Program-made: the position numbers and the translations under genes
Assembly (NCBI RefSeq): GCF_042433915.1
Contig: NZ_JBHLUN010000010.1
Location: 62,001 to 126,000, forward strand
Direction of reading: 5' to 3'
Origin: Roseomonas elaeocarpi
GTDB lineage: Bacteria; Pseudomonadota; Alphaproteobacteria; Acetobacterales; Acetobacteraceae
Length of the DNA: 64,000 nt
Part shown: positions 1-8,560 of the stretch, one piece after another
Position numbering within the stretch: the first letter of the stretch is position 1
Layout of the letters: every line of letters starts with the position of its first letter
The notes under the pieces: generated by a model
The model's input: only the letters and a program-made list of their open reading frames with translations
Told to the model about the DNA's origin: nothing
The model's database searches: none

Positions 1-43
1 GGGATTCGCACCGGATGAGGCCCGGACGCCGATCATGGCTTGA

Positions 44-70
44 GTTATGTTATAACGTACTTGTAGATTG
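44..70 (+). promoter_or_regulatory. AT-rich promoter-like stretch upstream of the porin ORF
   Basis: In a window of about 70% GC this short stretch is strikingly AT-rich and contains TATAAC at 51-56, which resembles a -10 box. No convincing -35 box could be matched at 17 bp. It lies inside the longest possible reading of the downstream ORF, so if it is a promoter the ATG at 99 is the real start rather than the ATG at 15. Confidence 0.3.
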
Positions 71-98
71 CCCGGCTGAGGCGGGAGTTTTCCGCCCC

Positions 99-1949
99 AT
101 GCGGAGGCACCGAGGCTTGGGCAACGACATCTCACCACGCGACGACATCTGGCGCCGCTTCCCGGGCGACGAGTGGGACAGCTTCGACGCCCTGCCCGCC
201 GCCATCCGCCGGCGCCTGCAGCAGCACGCCTACGATGCGTGGAGCAGCAATGCCCTGCTCTTGTGGAGGACCCTGCGTCGTCGCCACGCCTCTTCCGCCC
301 GGGCGGAAACGCTGCTGCTCCGTCACATCGACCATTGCGAGCGGCTGGAGCGCGAGGCTTTCGCCGCGATCTGGCAGGCGCGGCGGGGCACCGTGCTGCC
401 GCACCTCGCGGCCGCGGCCTCGGTGCTGCGCGACAGGTTGCCGGGGGCAGCGCAGGATGGCGGCGCGGCGGCGCGTGATGCTTCCGCCCCTTCCGCCATG
501 GTGCCGGCCCCGCGCGGAGGGCGCCGGCGGGCTCGTTCCTCCCCCCGCCGTGGCGCGACACCGGCGGCGCCCCGGTCCGCTTTCGGACAGAGCGCCGCCA
601 CGGTTCTGGCCGCCGCGATGCTGGCGCTGGCGGGCGCGGTGCTTCCCGCCTCCGGCGCATGGGCGCAGGACGACAGTCCGGCGCGCGGCGACCAGCCCTG
701 CGACGAGGGGATCGCGGTCAACACCGGCAGTTGCCTGTCGGGCGAGGTGCTGGCGGACGGCTTCGCCAACACGCGCGGCGGCGTCCATCGCGGCGTGGCA
801 GCGCTGACGCAGCTCAAGCTCGGACTGGGCGTGGACCTCGGCGCGCTGGCGGGCCTCGATGGCTGGAGCTTCCAGTTCTCGGGCTTCGCGATCTACGGGC
901 GGCAGCCGACGCCGACGCTGGTGGGTAGCCTCAGCGCGCTGAGCAATGCCGAGGCGCTGTCCACCGTGCGGCTGGGCGAGCTGTGGCTGCAGCGGACGGT
1001 GGACGGCGTGGGCTCCGTGCGCTTCGGGCAGCTGACCGCGGATTCGGAGTTCTTCACGGCGCAGAGCGCGGGCGGCCTCATCAACGGCACCTTCGGCTGG
1101 CCGCTGGCGACCTCCACCGCCCTGCCCTCCGGCGGGCCGGGCTATCCCTTCGCGACGCCGGGCGTACGGCTGGCGATCGGCGACCCGGATGACGGCACGG
1201 GGCTGCGCGCCGCGATCTTCGCGGGCGATCCGGCAGGCCGGCCGGGCGAGAGCGACCCGCAGCGGCACAATCGCTTCGGCACCAATTTCAGCCTCCAGGG
1301 CGGTTCCTTCACCATCGCCGAGGCGGTGACCGGCGGCACCGCGCCGAAGGAAGGGGCGCTGCGCCCCTGGGTGCTCAAGGCCGGTGGCTGGTTCCACAAT
1401 GGCGGGTTCAGCAGCCAGCGCGGTGATCCCACGATCTACAACAGCGACCCGGCCTCGGCGGGCATCCTTCCCGACACGGAGGGTCCGGCCCCGCGGCTGC
1501 GCAACGACTACGGGCTCTACGGCGTGGGCGAGGCGGTGCTCTGGCGCGGCGAGCACGGCAGCCTGGCCACCTTCGCGCGCGGCTCGCTGACGCCGGCCAG
1601 CCGCAACCTGCTCGGCGCCTACGTCGATGGCGGCCTGGCCTGGGCGGGTCCCTTCGGGCGGGAAGCGGACACGATCTCGCTCGGCGCCGCCTGGGCGCGC
1701 ACCGGCTCGGACGGGCGGGCGCTGGACCGGGCGCTGCGGGCGCGGGGCGTGGCCGTGCCGCTGCGCGACCGCGAAATCACGGTGGAAGCGAACTACAATT
1801 ATGCCGTGGTGGCGGAGCACCTCTCGGTGCAGCCGGTGGTGCAGTACATCTCGCACCCGGGCGCCGGCATCCCGGACGGGCGCGTCAGCACCGGGCGCGG
1901 GTTGCGCGACGCTGTGGTGGTGGGACTGCGGCTGCGGGCGACGCTGTAG
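99..1949 (+). CDS. OprB-type carbohydrate porin with an in-frame DUF6525-like N-terminal region
   Basis: The open frame encodes 616 residues from ATG 99; the frame stays open back to an ATG at 15. Residues about 164-188 form a classic signal peptide core ending AWA-QDD. The mature part of about 427 residues is rich in alternating Gly/aromatic beta-strand segments, with the GxxxPFATPGVR and LRFGQL-like blocks of carbohydrate-selective OprB porins, so it should be an outer-membrane channel. The first 130 residues are different: Arg-rich and helical, with an FDALP...WS...LWR...LER pattern that I associate with the small DUF6525 family. No stop separates the two parts. Either this is a true fusion, or the porin starts internally (ATG at 498, signal peptide then near its N-terminus, no clear ribosome site), or a base error has merged two genes. 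The porin call is firm; the N-terminal assignment is tentative. Confidence 0.75.
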   Translation: MRRHRGLGNDISPRDDIWRRFPGDEWDSFDALPAAIRRRLQQHAYDAWSSNALLLWRTLRRRHASSARAETLLLRHIDHCERLEREAFAAIWQARRGTVLPHLAAAASVLRDRLPGAAQDGGAAARDASAPSAMVPAPRGGRRRARSSPRRGATPAAPRSAFGQSAATVLAAAMLALAGAVLPASGAWAQDDSPARGDQPCDEGIAVNTGSCLSGEVLADGFANTRGGVHRGVAALTQLKLGLGVDLGALAGLDGWSFQFSGFAIYGRQPTPTLVGSLSALSNAEALSTVRLGELWLQRTVDGVGSVRFGQLTADSEFFTAQSAGGLINGTFGWPLATSTALPSGGPGYPFATPGVRLAIGDPDDGTGLRAAIFAGDPAGRPGESDPQRHNRFGTNFSLQGGSFTIAEAVTGGTAPKEGALRPWVLKAGGWFHNGGFSSQRGDPTIYNSDPASAGILPDTEGPAPRLRNDYGLYGVGEAVLWRGEHGSLATFARGSLTPASRNLLGAYVDGGLAWAGPFGREADTISLGAAWARTGSDGRALDRALRARGVAVPLRDREITVEANYNYAVVAEHLSVQPVVQYISHPGAGIPDGRVSTGRGLRDAVVVGLRLRATL

Positions 1950-1964
1950 CGCGCCGCCGCACCC

Positions 1965-2984
1965 TCAGACCGGCGGCCGTCCCGCCAGGGCCGCGGGCAC
2001 CGGCAGGCTGTTATCCGGAACCGCCGCGGGGGTCGCGGCACCGGCCACGCCCTTGCCGGCCGGCGCGGCCGGGGTGCTCGCCTCCTCGCGCGCCGGCTTC
2101 TTCGCCTCGGCCGGGCCGAAGCCGCCGGCATTGGCGATGATGTCGCGCACGCCCTGCGCCGCTTCCTGCGCCACCACGTAGGCGACGTCGCCCCACTGCC
2201 GGTCGAGCGAGTGCGGGGCGATTTCGTTGATCTGCACCGCGCGGCCGAGCTCCTGCCCGTCCTTGCGCTTGACGATCCACTGGATCTCGATGCGCTGCGT
2301 GCCGTTGGCGCCCGGGGCCACGGTGACCTCGCCCTGCAGGCTGAACACCGCGCCCTCGGAGCGGTCCTGGATCACGAAGCCCTTGTTGCCCAGGAAGTCC
2401 GTCATGCGGTCCGTCAGGGCGCGGTTGCCGTCGCCCGGCGCGCCGGTGACGGGGATGAAGCGCAGCGGCGGCGGGCCGCTGGCCACCAGCGTGGCCGGGT
2501 CGGCGGCACGGCGGGCGGCGTCGACGCGGCGCAGCAGGGTGGCCACCGTCTCGGCATCGGCCTGGGCGGAGCGGCGCAGCGTGGCGGGGGATTCGTTGCT
2601 CCATGCCTCGATCGGCACCGGCTTGCCGCGCGCCTCGGCCTCGGTCTTGCCGTCGGCATTCTGCAGGGCATAGCGCGGCACGACGTTGCGCCCTTCCGGC
2701 TCCGCCCGCACCACCAGCCGCCAGTCGAGCGGCAGCGGCGCGCCGGAGACCGCCGGGATCTCGGCCGCCACGAGCGCCTCGGCCAGGTCGTCGGCGAAGA
2801 GGCGGCTGGCGCGGTCGGTCAGCAGCGCGGCACCCGGCGGCGGCACGGCGATGCGGTAGGCCGGCGGCTGCGTCAGCTGCGCCGCCAGCCCGCCCGGCTG
2901 GCCGCGATAGGGCTGCGGAAAGTCGCCGCAGCCGGCGAGCGGGAACAGCAGCGCCAGGACGGCCGCGAAGGGGAAGCCGCGCAT
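1965..2984 (-). CDS. Outer-membrane-type lipoprotein of unknown function
   Basis: This 339-residue protein starts with a short charged end, a hydrophobic stretch and the lipobox LAGC at residues about 16-19, so it should be lipid-modified and exported. The rest is soluble and ends in a low-complexity Ala/Pro/Gly tail, which suggests a periplasmic anchor or linker. I do not recognise a catalytic motif. It is transcribed towards the porin gene, with only 15 bp between the two stop codons. A 22-codon ORF lies 2 bp upstream of its start. The call as a lipoprotein rests on the lipobox; no pathway can be assigned. Confidence 0.8.
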   Translation of the reverse strand: MRGFPFAAVLALLFPLAGCGDFPQPYRGQPGGLAAQLTQPPAYRIAVPPPGAALLTDRASRLFADDLAEALVAAEIPAVSGAPLPLDWRLVVRAEPEGRNVVPRYALQNADGKTEAEARGKPVPIEAWSNESPATLRRSAQADAETVATLLRRVDAARRAADPATLVASGPPPLRFIPVTGAPGDGNRALTDRMTDFLGNKGFVIQDRSEGAVFSLQGEVTVAPGANGTQRIEIQWIVKRKDGQELGRAVQINEIAPHSLDRQWGDVAYVVAQEAAQGVRDIIANAGGFGPAEAKKPAREEASTPAAPAGKGVAGAATPAAVPDNSLPVPAALAGRPPV

Positions 2985-2986
2985 GG

Positions 2987-3055
2987 TCAGCCGATCACGC
3001 AGGAAGCAAGCAGCGTCAGGAACATCAGGATCACGAAGAGCACCATGTAGGGCAT
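2987..3055 (-). CDS. Possible 22-residue lipobox-bearing micro-ORF
   Basis: An ATG at 3055 opens a 22-codon frame that is almost entirely hydrophobic and ends LLASCVIG, which contains a lipobox-like LASC three residues before its end. Its stop codon lies 2 bp before the start of the 339-residue lipoprotein gene, a spacing typical of translational coupling. It could be a tiny membrane peptide, a leader peptide for the next gene, or a chance frame. No homologue is known to me. Confidence 0.3.
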   Translation of the reverse strand: MPYMVLFVILMFLTLLASCVIG

Positions 3056-3584
3056 CGCGGCCGCTTATCGCGGGCCAGGGCCTCCGCGTCGAGCACGCAG
3101 TTCGTGGCGCGGGCCGGCGAAGACGGCTCCGGGCCGGGGTGTCCGGTTCGAGACGCCCGGTTCAGGGTAGCTGGTTCCGGGCCGCCGGGCGGGGCGCGGT
3201 CTGCCGGTAGGGTGCCCCGGCATTGGTTTCCGGCACGGGGCGGCGGCCCAGGGAAAGGGCGACAGGCAACGGCACGAGACCACGGCCGCGCCCCGGCGGC
3301 GGAGGCCGTAGCACCGGCCTGCCGCCGGCTGCCCCGCCCCCCCCACAGTCAGCGGCAGGCCGCATCCCTTTCCTGGCGGCCAGCGTGGCAGGGTATGGGG
3401 AACGGCCTTGCTGCCGACACGTGGCATGGCGGAACATCGTGCTGCCGCCCGCGGCAAGTTTGGAAAACCCATCCATTCCACCGGCCGCGAGGGGGCCTCA
3501 TATTCGGAAGCCCTGCCGCACCGGTCACCCTGGTTCGCCCCCTGCGGGCGCCCGCGGCCATGACTTGCCTTGTTCTGGATTGCT
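3056..3584. other. Non-coding gap with no recognised element
   Basis: About 530 bp with no convincing ORF on either strand; the long frames here are antisense shadows with Arg/Pro-rich translations. It contains a run of eight C near 3338. The last 60 bp become less GC-rich and should hold the promoter of the cupin gene, but I could not fix -35/-10 boxes. Confidence 0.4.
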
Positions 3585-3601
3585 GAGAAGGAGTTGCCCC
3601 G

Positions 3602-4087
3602 ATGCCCGATGGCCTGATCGCCCGGAAGCCCGACGCGCCGGAAGCCGGCGCCAAGAAGGATTGGCGCAACGAGGGCATCAAGGTGGTGCGCGCCGGCGCC
3701 CGCTCCTGCGACACGCCGGAAACCCTGGGCATGAACCGCGAGGTGGCACTCAGCGGCGGCCGCACCGGTTCCACGAAGCTTTGGGCCGGCACCAACCTCC
3801 TCAAGCCGGGCCACCCGACCGGGCCGCACCACCACGGTGCGCTGGAAAGCGTGATCTACGTGGTGCACGGCCATGCGATCATGCGCTGGGGCGACCGGCT
3901 GGAGTTCATCACCGAGGCCCGCGCCGGCGACTTCCTGCAGGTGCCGCCCTTCATGCCGCACCAGGAGCTCAACGGTTCCGACACCGAGGACCTCCACTGC
4001 GTGCTGGTGCGCTCGGGCACGGAGGAGGTGATCGTCAACCTCGACGACCTCGACATCGAGCCGAACCCGGAGTGGATCCGCTTCTGA
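3602..4087 (+). CDS. Cupin-domain protein
   Basis: A 161-residue single-domain cupin. Motif 1 is seen at residues about 76-93 as GPHHHGALE followed by G, giving the metal-binding His-x-His and Glu. Motif 2 at about 117-132 reads GDFLQVPPFMPHQELN, supplying the third His. This is the beta-barrel core of small metal-binding cupins; the substrate cannot be told from sequence. ATG 3602 is preceded by a strong GAGAAGGAG ribosome site at 3585-3593. It stands alone, with a hairpin just after its stop. Confidence 0.85.
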   Translation: MPDGLIARKPDAPEAGAKKDWRNEGIKVVRAGARSCDTPETLGMNREVALSGGRTGSTKLWAGTNLLKPGHPTGPHHHGALESVIYVVHGHAIMRWGDRLEFITEARAGDFLQVPPFMPHQELNGSDTEDLHCVLVRSGTEEVIVNLDDLDIEPNPEWIRF

Positions 4088-4101
4088 GCTAACCTCCGCC
4101 A

Positions 4102-4130
4102 GGCAGCCCCCTTCCAATCCGGGGGCTGCC
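4102..4130. terminator. Hairpin between convergent cupin and pgeF genes
   Basis: A perfect 10-bp inverted repeat, GGCAGCCCCC at 4102-4111 and GGGGGCTGCC at 4121-4130, with a 9-nt loop, lies between the stops of two convergent genes. There is no T-run, so it is a terminator-like hairpin rather than a textbook intrinsic terminator. Confidence 0.55.
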
Positions 4131-4187
4131 CGCGGGAGGCGCCGCGCCGGTTCCGCGGCCGCGTCGCGAGGCCGCCCGCCCCGCCGC

Positions 4188-4961
4188 TCAGCGCGGCAGG
4201 GCGATGGCCGAGAGCTGGTGGCCGATCGGCCCTTCGCCGCGCAGCGTGCGGCGGCGGTACGAGAAGAACCGGGCCTCGTCGGCGCAGGTATCGGCCTCGA
4301 TCACCCGCACCAGGCCGGTGCCCGCCCGCTCCAGCCGGGCCGCGATGTAGCCCGCCATGTCGAACTGCCAGTGCGCCGGGCGGTGGCCCGGGGCGAAGAA
4401 GGCTTCCGCTTCCTCCAGGCTCGGCAGCACGGCGTCGCGCAGGTCGTCGCCGACCTCGTAGGAGAGTTGGCGGATGCAGGGGCCCAGCACGGCGGTGACC
4501 CGTTCGCGCCGAGCGCCGATCCGTTCCATCGCGTCGAGCACCGCTTCGCAGACCCCGGCCACCGCGCCGCGCCAGCCAGCATGGCAGGCGCCGACCACGC
4601 CAGCCTCGGCATCCGCGAACAGGACCGGGCCGCAATCGGCGGTGATGATGCCCAGCGCCAGCCCGGGTCGGTCGGTGACCATGCCGTCGGCCTTGGGGCG
4701 GTCACCGGTTGTCAGCGGCCCGCGCAGCGTGACCACCGCCGCGCCGTGCACCTGGTGCAGGCCCACCAGCGATGCCGGCTCCAGCCCGATCGCCTGCATG
4801 GCGAGGGCGCGGTTCTCTGCCACGTCACCCGGGTCGTCGGCGCCCGAGAGCGCGCAGTTCAGCGAGGCGAAGCCCCCCTGCGAGACCCCGCCGCGCCGGG
4901 TGAAGAAGCCGTGCGGCAGGCCGGCCAGCGCGGGCGAGACGAGGAATTCGGCGGTGCTCAT
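4188..4961 (-). CDS. pgeF: Peptidoglycan editing factor PgeF / YfiH-type multicopper-like purine phosphorylase
   Basis: A 257-residue member of the YfiH/DUF152 family. The metal-site signature is complete: HQVHG, then TADCGP, then CHAGWRG, then GPCI near residue 160. Family members have been described as polyphenol oxidase-like, as adenosine/purine phosphorylases, and as editors that keep L-Ser out of the peptidoglycan stem; which activity dominates here is not visible. ATG 4961 overlaps the stop of midA in an ATGA, so the two are translationally coupled. It is the last gene of the hldD-lgt-midA-pgeF run. Confidence 0.88.
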   Translation of the reverse strand: MSTAEFLVSPALAGLPHGFFTRRGGVSQGGFASLNCALSGADDPGDVAENRALAMQAIGLEPASLVGLHQVHGAAVVTLRGPLTTGDRPKADGMVTDRPGLALGIITADCGPVLFADAEAGVVGACHAGWRGAVAGVCEAVLDAMERIGARRERVTAVLGPCIRQLSYEVGDDLRDAVLPSLEEAEAFFAPGHRPAHWQFDMAGYIAARLERAGTGLVRVIEADTCADEARFFSYRRRTLRGEGPIGHQLSAIALPR

Positions 4962-6115
4962 GCGTTGGCGAATCCGGGTGGCAGGGGAAAGCCGGGATGG
5001 CTGATGGCCAGGACCTGGAACAGCTCGCCCATCGCCTCGGAGGCGGTCAGGCGGTGCAGCGCGGCCATGTGCGCCGCCCCCTGGCGCGGGTTGGCCTGGG
5101 CCAGCATCGCCGCGCGCTGCCCGATGCCGATGCGGCGCAGGAACATGCCCTGCGAGAGCGGCCCGTGCGTCGCGGCGCCGGCTGCGGCCGCGGCATGCGC
5201 GACGGCGGCGAAATCCACGTGGGCGGTGAGGTCGGCCTCGCCGGGGTCGCGCAGCGGGTCCACCGGGGCGTGCCGTCGCACGGCCTGCAGGCTGTCGCCC
5301 GTGCCGCCCTGCGCGGTGCCGTAATCGATGAACAGTGCGACGCCCCCCTCCCCGGCCAGCCGGCGCGCCAGGGCGGCGGTGATCGCCAGGGCGGGTTCGC
5401 AGCGTTCCTGCACCGTGCCGTCGGGGAGCGAGGCGTCCTCCGGCGGCGCGTCCTCGGCGTCGCGCAAGAGGAAGCGGCCATCCTCCACCCAGCGTTCGCG
5501 CCAGCGCCCGCCCGCCCGCTCGAACTGCCGGATCGGCAGGGCGTCGAGGAACTCGTTGGCCAGGAGGATCGCCGGGCCCGGTGGCAGCGTGTCGATCCCG
5601 TCGTGCCAACAGGTGTCCGCGGCTGCGGCGCCCAGCGAGCGCCGCTGCGCCGCGCGCAGGGTGGGCGAGGTTTCCACCAGCTGCAGCCGGGCGGCGGCGG
5701 CGAAGGCTGGGATGACCTCGCGGATCGCGCGCAGGGCGTCGGCCATCAGCGTGCCGCGCCCGGGGCCGAGCTCCACCAGCAGCACCGGGTCCGGTGCGCC
5801 CATCATCTGCCAGCACACGGCGGCCCAGAGGCCCAGGCACTCGCCGAAGCTCTGGCTGATCTCGGGGGCGGTGGTGAAGTCGCCGGCGCGGCCGAAGGGA
5901 TCGCGGCCGCCGTAGTAGCGCGCGGTGGCGCGGGCCATGAAGCGGTCGAGGCGCTCGGCCCCCGCCGGTGCGGGCACGGGCGGCGGGGGCAAGGGCGGAT
6001 GGGCTGCGGCCGTCCCGGCTGGAACAGCCCCGGTTGCGAGCGACCCGGCTAGGCCTGGGCGGGACGGGTCCGGGTGGGGCGGGTCGTCGCTGCTGGGGTG
6101 GCCGGGCGGGGTCAT
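4958..6115 (-). CDS. Class I SAM-dependent methyltransferase, MidA/NDUFAF7 (COG1565) family
   Basis: A 385-residue protein with the COG1565 signature: VELGPGRGT (SAM-binding motif I), ANEFLDALPIRQF (the NEFxDALP block) and LFIDYG. Mitochondrial relatives (NDUFAF7) methylate an arginine of complex I subunit NDUFS2 during assembly, so a role in NADH dehydrogenase assembly is likely but inferred. ATG 6115 was chosen because it lies 7 bp after the lgt stop; a longer reading from 6175 would run into lgt and adds a Pro/Arg-rich tail. The first 40 residues are Pro-rich and low-complexity. Confidence 0.85.
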   Translation of the reverse strand: MTPPGHPSSDDPPHPDPSRPGLAGSLATGAVPAGTAAAHPPLPPPPVPAPAGAERLDRFMARATARYYGGRDPFGRAGDFTTAPEISQSFGECLGLWAAVCWQMMGAPDPVLLVELGPGRGTLMADALRAIREVIPAFAAAARLQLVETSPTLRAAQRRSLGAAAADTCWHDGIDTLPPGPAILLANEFLDALPIRQFERAGGRWRERWVEDGRFLLRDAEDAPPEDASLPDGTVQERCEPALAITAALARRLAGEGGVALFIDYGTAQGGTGDSLQAVRRHAPVDPLRDPGEADLTAHVDFAAVAHAAAAAGAATHGPLSQGMFLRRIGIGQRAAMLAQANPRQGAAHMAALHRLTASEAMGELFQVLAISHPGFPLPPGFANA

Positions 6116-6122
6116 CGCGGGT

Positions 6123-6950
6123 TCAGGCGCGTTCCTGAAGGGGCAGCCCCGTCGCGACCGTGGCGGGGCGGGCACGCAGCATCAGCCACAGCCCGAACAG
6201 CACCATCGGCACCGACAGGATCTGCCCCATGGTCACGCCGCCGAGCAGGAAGCCCAGCTGCACGTCGGGCTGGCGGAAGAACTCCGCCGCGATGCGCGCC
6301 ACGCCGTAGCCCGCCAGGAAGGCGCCCGAGATGAAGCCCTGCCGCGCCCGCAGCGAGGGGACGCGCACCAGCAGCTGCAGCACGGCGAACAGCACCAGCC
6401 CTTCCAGCAGCGCCTCGTAGATCTGCGAGGGGTGGCGCGGCTCCGGCCCGGCATTGGGGAAGATCATGCCCCAGGGCACGTCGGTGGCGCGGCCCCAGAG
6501 CTCGCCGTTGATGAAGTTGGCGATGCGGCCGAGCAGCAGGCCGATCGGCACCACCGAGGTCACGCGGTCGGAAAAGCCCAGGAAGCTGAGGCCGTTGCGC
6601 CAGGTGAACAGCAGCAGCGCCACGATCACGCCGGCGGCCCCGCCGTGGAAGCTCATTCCGCCTTCCCAGAGGTAGAGGGCGCGGATCGGGTTCGCGAGGT
6701 AGTGGTCGGGCTGGTAGAACAAGACGTAGCCAATGCGCCCGCCCAGCACGATGCCCAGCGTGGCCCAGGTTACGAAGTCGTCCACCTGCTCGCGCGTCGC
6801 GACCTCGGGCGCCAGGCGCACCAGCCGGCGCACCAGCTGCCAGCCGATCACGATGCCCACGATATAGGCCAGCGCGTACCAGCGGATCACGAAGGGGCCG
6901 AGCTGCACCGCCACCGGGTCGAAGGCGGGAAAGAGAAGGGCTGGGATCAT
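6123..6950 (-). CDS. lgt: Prolipoprotein diacylglyceryl transferase
   Basis: A 275-residue polytopic membrane protein. It shows the Lgt signature GRIANFINGELWGR at about residues 143-156 and the conserved HGGAAG segment at about 104-109, within seven predicted hydrophobic helices. Lgt moves diacylglycerol from phosphatidylglycerol to the lipobox cysteine of prolipoproteins in the inner membrane, the first step of lipoprotein maturation, and would act on the lipoprotein encoded at 1965-2984. Its start overlaps the end of hldD by 4 bp (ATGA). Confidence 0.96.
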   Translation of the reverse strand: MIPALLFPAFDPVAVQLGPFVIRWYALAYIVGIVIGWQLVRRLVRLAPEVATREQVDDFVTWATLGIVLGGRIGYVLFYQPDHYLANPIRALYLWEGGMSFHGGAAGVIVALLLFTWRNGLSFLGFSDRVTSVVPIGLLLGRIANFINGELWGRATDVPWGMIFPNAGPEPRHPSQIYEALLEGLVLFAVLQLLVRVPSLRARQGFISGAFLAGYGVARIAAEFFRQPDVQLGFLLGGVTMGQILSVPMVLFGLWLMLRARPATVATGLPLQERA

Positions 6951-7924
6951 GCGTCGTCCGGCTGGCTGAGGAGGTGGTGGACGTAGCGGGCCACGCCGTC
7001 CTCCAGCGCTGTGGCGGGATGGGGGAAGCCGGCTGCGCGCAGGCGGTCCATCCGGGCCTCGGTGAAGTACTGGTACTTGCCCTTCAGGTCGTCGGGCATG
7101 GGAATGTAGCGGATCGCGGGGGCGCGGTTCAGCGCGGCATAGACCGCGAGCACGAGGTCCTCGAAGCTTCGCGCCGTGCCGGAGCCGCAGTTGAACAGGC
7201 CGGACACGTGCGGCTGTTCCATCAGCCACAGCATCGCCGCCACGCAGTCGTCCACGTGGACGAAGTCGCGCCGCTGGCCGCCGTCGGGGATGCCGGCGCG
7301 GTCGGAGGCGAAAAGGGTGGCGGCCTCGCCCGCGATGATCTGGCGGAACTTGTGCAGCGCCACCGAGGCCATGCGGCCCTTGTGGCCCTCACCGGGCCCG
7401 TAAACGTTGAAGAACTTAAGGCCTGCCCAATGCGGCGGCCGGGCCCGCCCGCGGGCCAGCAGGTCCACCACGCGGCGGTCGGTGGCGTGCTTGCTCCAGC
7501 CATACAGGTTCAGCGGATGGAGCTTCGCCAGCGCCGCGGGGTCCATGTCGTCATCGAAGCCCTCCGACCCGTCGCCGTAGGTCGCGGCGGAGGAAGCGTA
7601 AACCAGCGGCACGCGGTACTCGGCGCACCAGTCCCACAGGCGGAGTGTGAGCGTGAGGTTGCTGCGCGCCACCAGGTCCCCGTCGCGCACCGTGGTGGCG
7701 CTGACCGCGCCCAGGTGGAACACGCCCTCGACGTCGGAAGCGTCCGTCAGCCAGCGCTCCAGATCCTCAGGGGGAAGAACACCCGCGATCGGGCAGTCGG
7801 CGATGTTGCGCCACTTGCCCCCGTCGCGGAGCCGGTCGCAGACCAGCACCTCGGCGCCCCGGGCGCAAAGGGCGCGGACGAGGTTGGAGCCGATGAAGCC
7901 GGCGCCGCCGGTGACCAGGAACAT
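6947..7924 (-). CDS. hldD: ADP-L-glycero-D-manno-heptose 6-epimerase
   Basis: A 325-residue extended short-chain dehydrogenase. Residues 5-12 are the NADP-binding GGAGFIGS, followed by SSAATYG and the catalytic YGWSK at mid-protein, and the FFNVYGPGEGHKGRMAS block typical of HldD/RfaD. The enzyme makes the heptose donor for the lipopolysaccharide inner core. It heads a minus-strand operon with lgt, midA and pgeF and is divergent from ubiK, with about 110 bp between the two starts. Confidence 0.93.
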   Translation of the reverse strand: MFLVTGGAGFIGSNLVRALCARGAEVLVCDRLRDGGKWRNIADCPIAGVLPPEDLERWLTDASDVEGVFHLGAVSATTVRDGDLVARSNLTLTLRLWDWCAEYRVPLVYASSAATYGDGSEGFDDDMDPAALAKLHPLNLYGWSKHATDRRVVDLLARGRARPPHWAGLKFFNVYGPGEGHKGRMASVALHKFRQIIAGEAATLFASDRAGIPDGGQRRDFVHVDDCVAAMLWLMEQPHVSGLFNCGSGTARSFEDLVLAVYAALNRAPAIRYIPMPDDLKGKYQYFTEARMDRLRAAGFPHPATALEDGVARYVHHLLSQPDDA

Positions 7925-8035
7925 CGCGGAATTGTCCCCATCGATTGCGGGCGGGATTGTGCGAAGCGGCACGGTCATCCCCATATGCCCCGCGTGATGG
8001 CAGTGCGCGCGTCGCACGGCAAGGGAGAGTGCTCG

Positions 8036-8560
8036 ATGGATCAGGATCGCGGTTTCGGCAGTGGCTTCGGCGGGTTCGGTGGCGGGCCGCGGGAAGGTGC
8101 TGGCACCGGTTCCGGCGCTGGCGGGGGCTTCGGCGGCGGCTTCGGGCGGGGCAGCAAGCTGTTCGACGACCTGGCGGGCGTTGCGGGCGGCGCCTTCTCG
8201 GCGCTGACCGGCATCCGCAACGAGGCCGAGGCCGCCTTCCGCGCCCAGGCCGAGGGGGTGCTGCAGCGCCTCGACCTCGTGCGGCGGGAGGATCTGGACG
8301 CGGCGATGGAGCTGGCCCGCCGGGCGCGCGAGGAGAACGAGGGCCTGGCCATGCGCGTGGCGGTGCTGGAGAAGCTGGTGGCGACCATGGTGACGACGCC
8401 CGCCCCGACGGGTTCCGGCACGACGGGCCCCGCCCCCGCGCAGCCGGCCGAGCCCGTGCCCGGCAAGCCCGCGCCCGGCGCCTCGGTGGCCGATCCGGAC
8501 ACCCTCGGCGGCAGCGGCGGCAGCAGCGAGACCGAGGCGCGGCCGAACCCCACGCCCTGA
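8036..8560 (+). CDS. ubiK: Accessory factor UbiK family protein (BMFP coiled-coil)
   Basis: A 174-residue protein with a Gly/Phe-rich N-terminal tail (to about residue 38), then the UbiK/YqiC core with the KLFDDLAG and the VRREDLDAA...LEKLV coiled-coil, and a low-complexity Pro/Gly/Ser C-terminal tail. UbiK-type proteins assist ubiquinone biosynthesis and trimerise through the coiled coil. The family protein is usually about 90-100 residues; both tails are extensions. The ATG is preceded by AAGGGAGAG. Name inferred from family resemblance. Confidence 0.75.
   Translation: MDQDRGFGSGFGGFGGGPREGAGTGSGAGGGFGGGFGRGSKLFDDLAGVAGGAFSALTGIRNEAEAAFRAQAEGVLQRLDLVRREDLDAAMELARRAREENEGLAMRVAVLEKLVATMVTTPAPTGSGTTGPAPAQPAEPVPGKPAPGASVADPDTLGGSGGSSETEARPNPTP

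Noticed and set aside
132..1856. Long minus-strand frame opposite the porin gene
   Set aside because: Arg/Ala-rich antisense shadow typical of high-GC DNA; the plus-strand frame has signal peptide and porin composition.
3110..3190. tRNA-like GGTTCGAGAC in the non-coding gap
   Set aside because: The flanking bases do not pair as a T-stem and no anticodon arm or acceptor stem can be built.
3065..4117. 350-codon minus-strand frame across the gap and cupin gene
   Set aside because: It overlaps the cupin gene with its clear cupin motifs and ribosome site; its translation has no family features.
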